From Colias croceus (lineage: Eukaryota; Arthropoda; Insecta; Lepidoptera; Pieridae), in contig NC_059545.1 in NCBI RefSeq assembly GCF_905220415.1, positions 8,318,001 through 8,382,000 of the forward strand: a DNA stretch of 64,000 bases, read 5' to 3'. Each line of letters begins with the position of its first letter. Position 1 is the stretch's first letter. A program made the position numbers and the translations under genes. Shown here piece by piece: positions 44,618 through 57,321 of this stretch. The notes beneath the pieces are model-generated. The model was not told the origin of the DNA and searched no databases. It was given only the letters and a program-made list of their open reading frames with translations.

Positions 44618-46068
44618 GGGTCATTGCGCCTGTTCGCGTCCACCTGCCTATTCGCGTCCATTTTGCGGACATCTTTTAGAAAATTCACGAAAATAAGTAT
44701 ACTTTAAGTAAAATTGTAATAAGAAAAATTTCCGATAATACCTCAATGTATAAGAGACATGCACACATATTCAAAATATGCCTGCAGACCGCCTATCCTA
44801 TTTAAAAAAATAGTTAATTTTGGCTATTAAATGAGAGAGCTAAAACGCGCGGGATTTTGAAAAAAAAATAGTGCGCAGCGTCGCGTTTGACGGTAAGTAT
44901 CTTATTGTTAAATGTGAATTTTTGAATATGTAACTGTTTCTTTACTTTGCTAACAAAACATGGAATAGTATGGATTATAAATCAGCTTATTTCTTTTACA
45001 ATTAATAGCTAAAATAAGGTGGACGCGAATTACTACACCGAATTTGTACAACTTCCATTTTGCGTCCACGGTGGGCGCAAACTATACCTATAGTGCATAA
45101 CAATAGAACATAATATTGCGTCCACATTATTTTTCATTACGTAGCAATGAATTGTTTGTTAAAATATGTAATTTAAAATAGATTGTAAATTTTTGACTAA
45201 GACCACAAGTTGATAATTTAAATTTTCATTAAAATTAGCAAATTTTGATGCTATTTTTTCATTTTAAAAGGGGTATTCTTTGAATGAGACTTGATCATCA
45301 ATTTGATATCCGTCCGTCAGTATGCCGTCTGCCGGTCTTTCTTTCTGTCAAGACCCTTTTTCTCAGTAACGCGTGGAGGTAAAAAGCTGAAATTTATATT
45401 GAATACTCAAATCTACGGTCCCTTGAAGCAGTGAAAAAATCAAACTTATAAGCCAAAGAATTCAAAAGATACAGCCGTTTATGCTGCAAATTTTCGCAAA
45501 TTTCGTCATTCGCAAGGGAATCAAAACCTACAGGGTACTTTTACGTGAATACAGACACTTGAAGTTTGGTACGAAGCAACGTCTTATAGCACAAATAAGG
45601 GAAACATTGAAAAAATAATCATTTACAGTTAAAACATACGAAAAAAAACAGGTTAATACGGAAGCCTCGATGTGCAAGTCCCACTCGCATTTGGCCGGTT
45701 TTTATTAAATAGCTATATTCGTAAATAAATAATTCATTAAAATCTAATTTTTATTTGCATTTATCTGATAAAATATCACCCAAAACACTCTTAATTCCTT
45801 TTCTAAGCTGGTGGACGCGAACTGGTCCACGGGTGGACGCAAACTGGAATTTTTGGACGCGAACTGGGTAAAACGCCTAATTCTGCTATTTGTCTAGATA
45901 AATAAAAACCACATGATATTTCCAACACAATCGAAAGTAAATCTTAAAATAGACTATGTAATGAACACGTTACATAAATTTTGCGTTGAAATTTGTTCTG
46001 GAACATTTTTATTTTCTCCTTCAAACTTTCCAACTGCACTAAGTGGACGCGAACAGGCGCAATTACCC
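44618..46068. mobile_element. Motif-reiterating DNA transposon, element 2 (1451 bp, TA-flanked)
   Basis: The left end GGGTCATTGCGCCTGTTCGC and the inverted right end GGGTAATTGCGCCTGTTCGC are terminal inverted repeats with TA outside (44616-44617 and 46069-46070). The flanks also read TAAGCTA and TATGCTA, six of seven identical. The motif CCTATTCGCGTCCA or its complement TGGACGCGAA occurs about ten times: + near 44629, 44647, 45055 and 45112; - near 45019, 45070, 45810, 45831, 45853 and 46041. A common lepidopteran repeat is nested inside (45265-45710). No transposase remains. Confidence 0.7.
45265..45710 (+). mobile_element. Common lepidopteran repeat nested in element 2
   Basis: Blocks CTCAGTAACGCGTGGAGG, TCTACGGTCCCTTGAAGC, AAAACCTACAGGGTAC and the end GTGCAAGTCCCACTCGC followed by ATTTGGCCGGTTTTT match from memory a repeat abundant in moth and butterfly genomes. 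The transposon class of that repeat is not evident from this copy. Confidence 0.6.
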
Positions 46069-46070
46069 TA

Positions 46071-48591
46071 TGCTATTGGAACTTAATATTTTAAGGTCTT
46101 GTTCCAATTATATTACTAAAGCTTATGGAAAGAATCACATAAATGTTCTTGAACCAATTCTTGCAGAATGAGTCCATGAATGTGACTCTACATCAAATTA
46201 AAAATGAAAAATTTTGTGAAAATCAAATGTGCATTTTAAACATTTAGTAAAACAAACAATTTATTTTACTTAAGTCGGTAGTATAATAAATAAACTGAAC
46301 TTTTAAATAGCCAAAAGCTTGCTTTTTAAGTCTCAACTAATTTTGACCGAAATCCCAAAAACAAATGTCAGAGAATATCAGTACATAAACAAATTTAAAC
46401 TTACACCTAACTCAAACAAGCCTTCAAAGATTTCTCTTCGTCAATATTCTTAAACATTACAATGCATTGTTAACTTCCCGATACATAATTACCTAAACAC
46501 AGGCCTTCAACGTCGACTCTACATTAGAAAAGCGCGTAAAATACTTCCTTCATATAATAACTATCTATATAATGCGTATAACAGGCAAGTGGTGTTATTA
46601 CAATTGATTAATTGACCCTTTATTGAATGCAAGGCTGTTCCCAGGTGGCTCTTATACAATACGATGTTATGAAGTAACAAATGCAACTGATAATATAAAA
46701 TTGCGCATCACGTGCAAAACTATAAAATTCTATACAAGAGAGTATTTCTACTAACATTCACAGGTATATAAACAGAACTATCTGACGTCAATTGGGTTTG
46801 TTTTATTTCCATGAATTTATTTTTACCTGGCCGTTTAAAATGTTTATCTTATCTTTAATAGACATCGGCAACTTTAAACGCAAGGACAGGCGAAGAAACC
46901 TAAGAGATTAGGTAATAGGTGTACTAGAAGTGCACTTACCATCATCATCGAAGTGTGCATGATCCCTCAGCACCCTGCTCCCATTCTAGTTAGGGACTTC
47001 TGTTTGTTACATCATAACCGCCAAAATAGATTCGAAAATCTTGCGGCGAAACCAAACACAAGGTTACATACACAAAACAAAAAAAAACTCAACTAAAACA
47101 AACTTAATTATTCGCTAACAGTCGTGAAAATTTAATACACGCTACGCGGCTGTCGTTTCAAAACGTATTCATAACCAAAATAATCGACAAAGTTTGTAAA
47201 TACGAAACCGGCTTCAATCCTCAACACGTCCATACACCAGCATAACACTGCACTAACTGACTCTACGTTGTATCGCTGTGTACCTGATGTATGTCTTTCT
47301 CGCTTGGCTATCACGAAACACCTATGTCAGAGAGGGACAATAATAAAATTCTCGGCTCCTATTCACCCCGTATTGCATGTGATTGCATTGCATTCGAAAC
47401 TTATTATGGTAGAGTTCCAAAAGTTGATTTTGGGCTAGCAATAAATACTGCTATGCATAATGGTTTGATTTGTAATTAGAATCATGTCTATGTAAAAGGA
47501 CGTTATATTTTGGGATATTACGTATCGGAGGCAAATCATTTGGAGCTAATTTGTGTAGGATTTCATTGATGCAGCGAGTCCTGTTAATTAGCACTTTCAT
47601 ATTTCAAGGAAACTTTACATTATTAACTTCCACCAAACCAGACTTGTGTAACAGATGTAGAGTTATTTTAGATCGCATAGATTACGTATAGATTACGCTA
47701 CATGAACATAAAAAATTACATATCTAGTGAAAGTTAACGCATTTTAATTGAATTATTAATAGAATTTTGCGTCAAAAATTCATTTACTGTCAAAATATCG
47801 TGTAAAAAAAACAAACAAAGGTGTAAAAATACACATGAAAGTGACTCTACATTACCCCTTAGCTCTAACAGGAAAAAAACATAAACAAATAAGAAGTATG
47901 AACCGATTTATTTGTTAGTGTACTTTTTAATTAACACTAACCTCACGGTTATGGATACAGCAAATATACATTGGCCTTTAGCAACTTCCGTGAAATTTGT
48001 CGTGACCTACAGAAGGACAAATGGACAGCGGTATATTTTAGTTAAGTTTTTTTTGTATGCACATAATATTATAACTGAAAAAAAAAACGTTTTTATTTTT
48101 ATTGTGCAATGTTATTTATTACCTCTATATAATATAGTATATTAACTGGATACAAATAAAATCAATTATGTACCTATATATCAACTCAAAAAATAAATTA
48201 TAACGATCACGTATTAATTACTGGATCATCTCGTATAACCTTTGATATACATACTTAGGTATAAAGATTTACAGAAACTTTCGAGAAGACTTTAAGTCAT
48301 AAGGCATAAAGGAAAGGCAGGGAGAATTTTTTTCCGACCGAAAAGATGGGTTGCACTGTGCACACGAGCGAAATTGCAAGCTAAAAGCTAGTAACAAATT
48401 ACTTTTTTATTTATATAGCTAAATGCTAGCTTCTAGTTCATTCGATTATTTTTAACCCAACATCCAAGTGATATATTATAATTCATAAAATATCCTGATT
48501 TTTTTGAAATTCATTTAAAATTCTTATATAGAGTTCAGGAAGCAATTTTTTTTTAGTTGATTAAATTTCAATTATTATAAATTATTAATTA
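46071..48591. other. AT-rich stretch with a weak minus-strand exon candidate
   Basis: On the minus strand a strong GTAAGTG donor abuts 46940. The preceding 46 nt read NGSRVLRDHAHFDDDG after a possible TAG acceptor at 46986-46988. A GC-richer patch at 47132-47330 has no domain. A CTAG-T tail (AAAGCTAG near 48382-48390) may end another degenerate Helitron-like repeat. The rest is featureless. Confidence 0.35.
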
Positions 48592-48718
48592 TCTATATAA
48601 TCAATTCAGATCGATTTCTTTAATTCTTTTTTTATTATATCCCTTGAAGTACGAGGATGGTTCTTATGTAGAGAAAACGTGAATATGTACCACGGGCGAA
48701 GCCGGGGCGGACCGCTAG
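48592..48718 (+). mobile_element. Helitron-like repeat, family D (internally deleted)
   Basis: It starts A|TCTATATAATC and ends GACCGCTAG|T. It shares TTGAAGTACGAGGATGG and CGGGCGAAGCCGGGGCGG with the other two copies, but lacks the CTCGAGAAC part. Confidence 0.65.
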
Positions 48719-48953
48719 TTAACAATAAATAAAAATAAAACATAACAATATACATAACAAAAAAAAATCTATCCCTTAGCTTAGTTTAAACTAGTTAATA
48801 AGACAAGCGCTTAGCACCCTCTCTCGGGTATAGTTTATCAAATGTGCTAGGCATAATAATCATATTGAATTAATATCAGTTTAGATATATTGTAGACTAT
48901 TGTAGACTGAGAAATTGACCTCTTAGTCGTTTTTTTAATACTGTATTATTAAA

Positions 48954-49115
48954 CTAGCTCTGATACGCGGTTTCTCCCGCGTGGCCGACGAAACCAAGAG
49001 CCATTTTTGCATAGCTAATATTTATTATTATTCTAGTTTCAAAAGCTATATAATTGCCAATATCATCAAAATCGATTCATTGGTTTGCGCGTGAAGGAAC
49101 AACATAATTTCATAC
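48954..49115 (-). mobile_element. Helitron-like repeat, family E (inverted)
   Basis: The + strand ACTAGCTCTGATACGCGG is the complement of a CTAGT-type 3' end with a GC-rich hairpin (ACGCGG and CCGCGT nearby). Further in are TCGATTCATTGGTTTGCGCG and TAATTTCATACATTC. Only one clear copy lies in the window; the outer boundary is approximate. Confidence 0.45.
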
Positions 49116-52039
49116 ATTCTTATTTATTTTATTAAGTAAAAACATTTGAGTTTGATCCTTGGTAGATAGGTGGCAAATAAAAAATCTTCAAAAGTAAAAT
49201 AAATATTACAAACTACTACAAATATTAACAACTTCAATATAATAGTAAGGTATATTAACAACTTCAATATAGTAGCACAATAGTAGGTAAGTAATTCCAA
49301 CTACTGTTTTGATATTATACACCAGACCTTCCCATTAATTATGTAGCTGACAGCTGTAGCCCAACCCAAATAAGGATAATAATAATCCCTTTCATCCATT
49401 TCCTTTTTGTTTCAGAAAGTTTTACGAAAAAATATTTGTAATCTTAAGATAAGTATTCCTGAAAACTTGAAAAGCCTTACCAAATTTTCAGGTAAAAACT
49501 ACGAATGCCCTTTATTATAACAACAAAAGTGTATAGTAGAGTGTTTAATAACTCTACTCTAGAAAAATGAAGATATAAGTAGTTACTGCGTAAGTTCAGT
49601 TTCACTTATTTTATAGAAAATGAATTATACATAATATGGATCCTATTCTCTTATATACTTATGGATATGCAAAAGATTATTTTTATAGATATTTGATTCC
49701 TTGTATTCACAAGGCTTAAAAAAATATCAGCCTTGCTGTTGTATTGTGTTTAAAATGCATTTATACGAACTTAGACAACATGTAAACAAAGTTACAAATG
49801 TTTACTTCCGAATAATTAAAACTGAAATGAAATGAAAAATACACCATTGAATTTAAAAAATAAATAGAGATGCCAGATAGGATGAGATCCGAAACTGTAA
49901 ACGTTAAAATCCTAATAGCAGTAATAGCAATTAATATTGCTCTTCCATTTTTTCTCTTTCAATATTAACTATTCATACTCAACCATGTTATTCCGAGCAC
50001 ACCTAGGAAAAATCTTACATAACAAAAACACGGGAAACAGACGAGGCCATTCTTAGTCGAAATAACTGTACGCAATTTTCTCTGAACGGTGCGATGTAAA
50101 TATTTTAAGGTTTTCACGCGGCCACGGGCCCGAATGTTCGCTGAGGGACCATGTACCTTATATTGGAACACCCACTTGAATGCTGATAGAAAAACTGATA
50201 AAATTCAACCACTTACTATAAGATCTTGGCAGGCACGTGCTACCGATTTTGTGCTATTTGTTTTGCTCATAAAGTGTATTCGAAGGAATTCAGAACTAAA
50301 AATGTTAATAGTGTTTTTTATTGAGAGCCTAAAAATTAAATTAATAAAGACTTAAAAAAAGTCTCAATAATAAAATTACAGCTTATACTTACAAATATAC
50401 GAAGAAGAAATTAATATAAAATGTAATGGTGAGTACTTTTCTTTGCTCTATACTTACCGTCCATATTATTATTTTTTCTTCGTCAAACATTTCTCGTGTA
50501 TTAAGCTAATAAAACATACCTACTTACATACAATTAAAATACAATTTGTTATAATGAAACCTGTATTCTATTCTATAGATAAATAGATAATCACTTGAAA
50601 CTTCATAACCAGACACCCCAAAAAAGCTCTACATTTGTATCGAACAGTAATGAAATATCTCCAAACGATAGACACATCTCATTCAAATTGACACGATTCA
50701 TATAGAAAAGGCACGCAAATAAGAAGCAAAAAATGTACTGCCATAATAAAATCATACATTACATTCGTACGCACCAAGAAAATTGAATCTGCGTTTCCGA
50801 AAATTGCTAGTTAAAATTCCGTAGACGGTTGTTAGTTATGACAGTCATAATTTTTGGGACCATCTTTTATTGTGTATAAAAATGTGTATTTTCCATGTTG
50901 GAGACTCAGCATGATTCCACGTGTCCATAGCCGTGGGAGGTCCGATTCTATGAAACTTTCTGTTATAGAAGTTGGTAGATAACAACCAGAACCTTTGCGA
51001 TCTACACGAATTATATTTGTGTGAAATTATAGAATTTACATTTTTACAATAATTTATACTTATTTTATAACTATGTGGTAATTTATTTGTATCATCGTAT
51101 TCAGTACTGCAGCAAATAATAATGATTGATTGCAGTATCTTGGACCAAATATTGTGATATGTACATGTTAGAAACAGTTTAATCTATGTATTTTATTAAG
51201 TTTATATAGTAGTAGATTTTTTTATTTAAATAATAATACTCATTACTCATAACTTTAATAAATGTATGAAAATACCGTACTCCATTTCACAGCCGAAGCT
51301 CACAAGTCACAGTACAAGAAAAAGTACGAAGGTATACTTATTTCACAGTAATTTGAACTTTGCAAAGATTCATCTTCACGTAAGTCGGCGGAAAGCTTAA
51401 ACTTCATGAAGGAAAACGGACTCGAGATCTCTTACCTACATTTTTAGTTAAAACAGTGCCACATTTTGCCAAAGTTCAACCGTTGAACAAAACTTTTCGC
51501 ATAAAACTCCTTGGTCTAGTTCAAATTGGATTTATTCATTTCATATTCATGGCTTACCTTGCTTATGGGCATTATCATTATTACCTATTATAATAACAGT
51601 ATGATAAAGAGACCCTTCGCTTTTGACCTTTTGTTTCAAGTACCTATTCCCTCTTATTTAACGCCCTTTCAATAGCGCTCTATTTTATTTCAAGTACTTA
51701 ATGTAACAATTATTTGAGCAGTTCATATTTTAAGTTCACCCACACCTTTTTATTTAACAATAATGACCTACTTTTAAAAAGAAATGTGAAAGAAAAATTT
51801 GTACATAACCAATTTTTCTATTAAATAATTTAATTATTTCAAGAGATAAATGTTTATCTGAGTTTACTCGACACATCTTAAACGTTAAGGTAATTTAAAG
51901 TCTAACATAATATTCTACATAAAAAATAAACATAAGCTTAATATTACATACAATAAAGAATAATTGAAAAAGTTTGACGCACGTTCGAAAAGTAAATAAA
52001 AGATGCGTCACTATTCATTAAAATGGACAAAAAGCGGCC
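49116..52039. other. AT-rich non-coding stretch
   Basis: A short duplicated TATTAACAACTTCAATAT lies at 49217-49273. A less AT-rich segment near 50820-51020 has no recognised identity. No gene found. Confidence 0.4.
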
Positions 52040-52053
52040 ACATGTTCACCCCT

Positions 52054-52824
52054 TTTTTTTTTTTTTTTTTTTTATAGTGGGGAAATCTTCCAAAGATACC
52101 CACGGCCCCCGGGGAAGGAGCCGTGGGTTATGTCGGATTCTTACCGACTAAAACCCCACTGTGTTCCGTCGAGCCGCTTTAATGAGGGGGCCGCGGGTAT
52201 TTGTTAGAATTCTTCCGCAACCCCCTCGGCGGCAGCCCATCTCCAGGCCAGGCGCAAGCCAAGAACAGGAAAGGTGGATTGCCTGCTCTTCCCTCCCGTT
52301 GGCGGCATGAGCGGAACACGTCTCAAGTCGCCTCACCGCACCGGACGATGGATTACATTCCCCGTTCCACCGCCCGGCGCCCTTCGTCAAGGAGGCACGT
52401 TGCGACCGTGTAAAGCGGCCGCAACACGGCGACGACGCCCAATAAGACGTCTGCGCCGGATCGGGTCCGCGTGAGGATCCCTCTCGCGCACCCGCTCTGC
52501 CTCCTCTTTCTGCGAGATCACGCTCTCCGAGAATGCGATCACCGCACGCCAGGATCTGTCGCCATCCACCATTGCACGAACAACGGAGGGTAGAGAGAGA
52601 TCCGGCCCGATTATCGCGACTAAGCGAGCACGGGGCTCAGCCCACGCGGGGCACACGGCAAGAGTGTGATCTGCCGTGTCCTCCGGGCAGGCACACCAGT
52701 GGCAGACCATACTGGGCTCCCTCCTCGCGACTTTACACAGGTACCGCCCGAAGCAGCCGTGCCCGGACAGTATCTGCGTAAGGCGGAAGGTTATGGCCCC
52801 GTGCCGCCTGTCGCACCACTCTTG
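52054..52824 (-). mobile_element. 5'-truncated R1-type LINE with 14-bp target duplication
   Basis: ACATGTTCACCCCT at 52040-52053 recurs at 52825-52838. Between them is a strongly GC-rich insert with a T-run at 52054-52073, the poly(A) tail of a minus-strand element. A hairpin in its 3' region pairs ACCCACGG (52098-52105) with CCGTGGGT (52121-52128). Confidence 0.85.
52387..52824 (-). pseudogene. R1-type LINE reverse transcriptase, C-terminal 145 residues
   Basis: The frame is open from the insertion edge (52824) to TGA at 52387. It begins QEWCDRRHGAITFRLTQILS and GHGCFGRYLC, passes the zinc-finger-like CHWCACPEDTADHTLAVCPAW region and ends in an Arg-rich tail. The C-x2-C...H...C cluster after the RT domain is characteristic of R1/Jockey-type ORF2 proteins. 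The Met at 52710 is internal, not a start. The catalytic domains are missing because of 5' truncation, but the remainder has no stop or frameshift, so the insertion is fairly young. Confidence 0.8.
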
Positions 52825-52838
52825 ACATGTTCACCCCT

Positions 52839-53336
52839 AACGAATGTCCACAGGGACTTACAAACAAGTGCTGCTAATACAATCATAGCTCCCATAATCT
52901 ATTATCCCGTATATGCTGATAGATTACTGGGGTCGTGAGAAATGTTACACATTGACGTCACATCTGTGTACATTTTTAACCCCTCAAAAATCGATATACT
53001 CTTAAAGAACTGGCTACTATACATGTATTACAAAAAAACCGAGAACATAATATTATTTTGAATATTCTTCTTCTTGTTCAAGAGCTTCAACCAATAAAGA
53101 GAGTCAGAGTAATAGGGTTGTGACAGATTTTAAATAGTAATGCAATTGCAACTGAAATCAAGCCGTTTACCGTTTCCTATGTATGTAATGGAATAATTAA
53201 TATACACATTGTATATTATACGCACGTCTTTTATAGTTTAAGCTCCAAGAGCTTTTGAACAAATATGCCTGTGATAACTTGTCTATCAAAAAGTGCTCAA
53301 GTGAAATACCGCTGTGCGGACACAGCATAATAATTC
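52839..53336. other. AT-rich non-coding stretch
   Basis: No feature recognised. Confidence 0.4.
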
Positions 53337-53340
53337 TTAA

Positions 53341-53724
53341 TTAAGGCGACTACACCACCGAAACTAGCGCCCCCCCAACATTTTATTTTTTTACTCCTAA
53401 ACCAGATCAAATTTAAAAAATCTAGCTCGGTACTTTGCTAGTATATTACTTGTAGTATTTTTGGTATTACTTTTCATTATTTTGCATTCGGTAAATTAGG
53501 AGAACTTTTGATTACCGCCAAAAGTGGCCACTTTTGGCGGTAATCAAAAGTTCTCTAGAATAATGAACAGTTAGAATAGTGAAAAGTAATAACAAAAATA
53601 CTACAAGTAATATACTAGCAAAGTACCGAGCTAGATTTTTTAAATTTGATCTGGTTAAGGAGTAAAAAAATAAAATGTTCGGTGGCGCTAGTTTCGGTGG
53701 TGTAGGCTGGTGTAGGCCTCTTAA
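53341..53724. mobile_element. TTAA-flanked fold-back element with arms of about 190 bp
   Basis: The element is nearly one continuous palindrome centred at 53527/53528, where ACCGCCAAAAGTGG meets CCACTTTTGGCGGT with no loop. The arms share GATCAAATTTAAAAAATCTA, GCTCGGTACTTTGCTAGTAT and CACCACCGAAACTAGCGCC. The ends are TTAAGGCGACTACACC and, inverted, TTAAGAGGCCTACACC. TTAA at both ends points to a piggyBac-type target. Arm differences are a few indels, mainly near the outer end. Confidence 0.85.
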
Positions 53725-53743
53725 CTATATAATTTTATGAAAT

Positions 53744-54095
53744 GAATTACAGCACCCTCTATAATTCGCATACATAAATACTTTGTAATGTTAAGAACTC
53801 ACACTATATATTAGTATAGCTAATCCCCAATAGATGTCACTTTCTCAATTTTCCAAAATGAATTCACTAAAATTTCTAGTCTGCAATTTATTTTAAATTT
53901 ATTTAAATCTTAGAAAGGTCAAGGTTTTCACTTTCTTCTGCCATATATAATGATATCACTGATTTTTTAATTTTTGTTTTTTTACAATTTATTACAGCGC
54001 CATCTATTCTTTGTACACAAAAACACGTAGAATGTTAAGGGTTAACATTAGTACAACGAATCTCCTACAGATATCACTATTAAGTCATCTCACAA
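53744..54095. repeat. Two direct copies of a roughly 100-bp repeat
   Basis: TTACAGCACCCTCTATAATTC (split: TTACAGCACC, CTCTAT) at about 53746 and TTACAGCGCCATCTATTC at about 53994 are each followed by a GTAATGTTAAG/AGAATGTTAAG block and a CAATAGATGTCAC/TACAGATATCAC block. A related GCGCCATCTATGA also occurs near 13018. This is a dispersed small repeat. Confidence 0.45.
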
Positions 54096-56440
54096 TAATT
54101 CGTATTGTAATTTTCACATAGTCTATAATTAAGAATATAATATTTTAAATTTTATCTACGTCGTTGTCTTAAAAATACTCAGAATAATAAGTACCTATTA
54201 CAATTATAATTAATAATCTTTATTATTATGGATTGTACTTAATTTCCTTTTTAATTCTAAATAGCTGTAAAGGAAGACTTGTTAGTTAGGTAATTCTTGT
54301 GTTACCAATGTGTTGTTACTTGTTACATTGTTTTTATTTTTTAAACCTAGAATAAATAGAGTAATAATTATAGAACAGTGTTAGCAACCTGAAGCGAACC
54401 GATTATTGTACCAGGGGCATAAAATTATCGTAAATTTAGCATATTTGGATAGAAATTATTGTGTTTTTAGGATAAAGTCAATTATAAATAAATAAATCAT
54501 ATAAATTGTAATATTGATAGGTATGCAAGTTCTCTACAGTTAATCTTTTTTAAACTACTGCTGTCAAATCAACAGGACACTGAAACCCATTGGGTAAATA
54601 CCCAAAATTTCACTGTTCCCATGAAAGTTCGATATGAAACACGTCAAAATTTCATATTTGTATGGGTGAAATAATATAAATTCCAGAATTTTGCATGATA
54701 GAAATTATCGCACGATAATACTATGCTATCGTACATCGTACGTAGGCACAAAATTATCGTGTTTGTACAATAATTATTGTACGGTTCCGAACACTGTTAT
54801 AGAAGCATCCCGTTTGAATATATTTCCGTTGGCAACGTGAATTTAATGGGCGATTGACCTTCAAATATGCCAAGTAATCAATCGGTCCGGTCGTGATCTC
54901 GATATTCCTACAACGTAAGGCCGGTAATAACCAACTAATAAATGATATTGATAGGCTTTATTTTAATTATCATTTCACTACAGAACGATCCGTACAATTG
55001 GCTGACCTATATTATCAGTAGAAAATTCTAAGGTTTGTATTTTGTATTTGTATTTGCATCTACATAATATTTGCAACACAGTAGGACTATTAGCTAAGTC
55101 TCAACTGTCTCATGTACCTACCTAACTTAAATAATTATGACATGCATCACTTCGGAAACAATGTAACGTAACTTTTCGATGGTGATCATTCGCCATTATT
55201 CAGTGTCTATTGATTTATTATTTATTACATCAAATCATCATAATATCACAACCAACAAGATAAAATGATCGCCGTAGAGTTTGGAAATGACGGTTAATAA
55301 AAATATTATGTCTTATGACGTCTCTTCTTTAATATTATGCAGGTAGTTAGGTAGGTATCTAAATAGTCAAATTTCAGAAAAAAATAAATAAATTTATATT
55401 TCTAAAATGTTTATTGAAATAGGTAACTAGGTACTATTAGAACCGACCAGCCTTCTTAAAGATAAATCTTTGAACTTGCATAATAATTAATAAATAATAA
55501 TGTTATTGTTTGATAACGAAGAGTCCCTGTTTTTGTTTTGCTTGAGATAATCGTAAGTAAGTATTATAATATGCACTTTACATGAACCGAATGTTCAACA
55601 TTTAAATTTTTGAAAAATAAAAAGAGCCGCGAAATCGATTTTCACCAATATTATACAAAATAGTATATTTGCGTATTGTATGTGAGTTAGTACATATTTT
55701 TACCTGTAGGCAGTAGGTAATTTAATAGGCATATAAAAAATATAAATAGTAAAACCTTTTATATTTTGCGCCTGCTACGAAATTATTTGTACATAGACTA
55801 CCTATACTTAATATAAAATCGAAATTATTGTTTTGAGACAATTATGTGTAACAATATCTAGGTACTGAACCGCAACGTTTTATGTACCTAATTAGTAATT
55901 ACTAATAATTGTAACAGACCGAGTGGGAAGTATAAGTATAGGAAACAAGAAAATCATTACCGGACTTCCGTCATCAACTGATAATCTATCAATCTTTGAC
56001 TAGCACAGATAACATAAATTAATTCATATTATTTTATAATAACTATAATACTGGTTAGTTTTTGCTATGTTTATCGATCAAGAACAAAAAAGCGAATGTA
56101 ACATACCTACTTACCTGCTACTGTTATAATAATAATTATTGTTTACATATATAAAATATTATATTATTAATATCATACTCATTGAACTTATTATATTCTA
56201 TTATACAGATAGCATTATATAAATTTAATTATAATACCTAATTAAAAATCACCCATCTATTGCAATTTTTGAAAAGCATCGTAATCATGACGAATTAAAA
56301 GAAAAACACATGATTATAATATTATAGTAGGTCTACACTATATCGCTAATAATCGATCAGAGTTGCGTAAACTTCCTAGGGTTGCAGATCCTGTGACGAA
56401 GCATGGTTCAGAGTCAGAGTAGGTACTCGTAAACAGTAGG
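54096..56440. other. AT-rich non-coding stretch
   Basis: No feature recognised. Confidence 0.4.
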
Positions 56441-56600
56441 ATGTAACATCACCAAGGCGACACTGAACTTGCTCCCGCAAACTTCCCTTGTCCGACCTGC
56501 GGAAAAGTAGGTATGTTGATTGTTGATCCGCATAGCATCATAAACCGTCTGTAATAGACGCATATGCCATCGACGACGACAGTATTATAAATCATTATGT
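56440..56600 (+). pseudogene. Probable LINE 3'-end remnant with zinc-finger-like motif
   Basis: One frame reads NFPCPTCGKVGMLIVDPHS, resembling the Cys2-His finger near the C-terminus of some lepidopteran LINE polyproteins, followed by stops and by CCATCGACGACGACAG. Only one short piece remains, and the family is not assignable. Confidence 0.4.
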
Positions 56601-57164
56601 CCTACTTTTTATTATTAACTTGTAACCCATCAATCTTCAAAAGAGAAAAAATATTGCTTATGTTATTTATTTTCTAAGTCAATAAAAAAAATATTCACTG
56701 AAACCAAATTGTCAATATTAACATTTAAAAAACCTCAAAGGTTAACACTTTTCTGCGGTAGGTGTATCATAAATCACTATGTAATGTTAAAATAAACAAA
56801 CTCAACGAATTCTGTACATCCACGAATATTGTTATACCTAGTTAGAAATTAAAAGCAAAGTGAGAAATATTATTAAATAACAAAATTAAACAAGCAACCC
56901 ATAAAATTTGTAAATAAAATAAAGGTAAGACACATCTACGTATAAACTCACTACTTACATAATATTTTGAATTTAATTATTGAACGATCAAAATAAAACT
57001 ATAAGTAAACTAGAAATCAAAACAAATTGGTACGCACGCAGTACACGCATCTAGTGGAATCACTGATTGCTCAGTGATAAGATTTTGTTTGGTATGTAAG
57101 TACATCAGTGTGTGGGCATGCGCAAAATGTTTTCAATGAACTTATTTGTATTTGAGATCGCGAC
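56601..57164. other. AT-rich non-coding stretch
   Basis: No feature recognised. Confidence 0.4.
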
Positions 57165-57321
57165 AGGCGGCTGTGCGATTTTATTTAGTTTCGGTCTAGC
57201 ACGCGCTACGCGTGGTTGTTACAGAGGCGCGCCCTCTATTTGACATTAGACTGAAACTCGTACAAATAATTCGATGTATCAGTGCATTTACTTAGAGAGT
57301 ATCCAAAATTTATGAGATAAA
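57165..57321 (+). promoter_or_regulatory. Candidate promoter and 5' leader of the signal-peptide exon
   Basis: CpG-rich DNA (GCACGCGCTACGCG, GAGGCGCGCCCTC) interrupts the AT-rich background. TATCAGTGC at 57278-57286 contains the arthropod initiator TCAGT, placing a start site near 57281. The leader to the ATG would be about 41 nt. No TATA box is evident. Confidence 0.4.

Noticed and set aside
50458..50490. Minus-strand mini start exon (MFDEEKIIIWT) before GTAAGT
   Set aside because: Only 11 codons with AT-rich codons; a donor motif alone is weak support.
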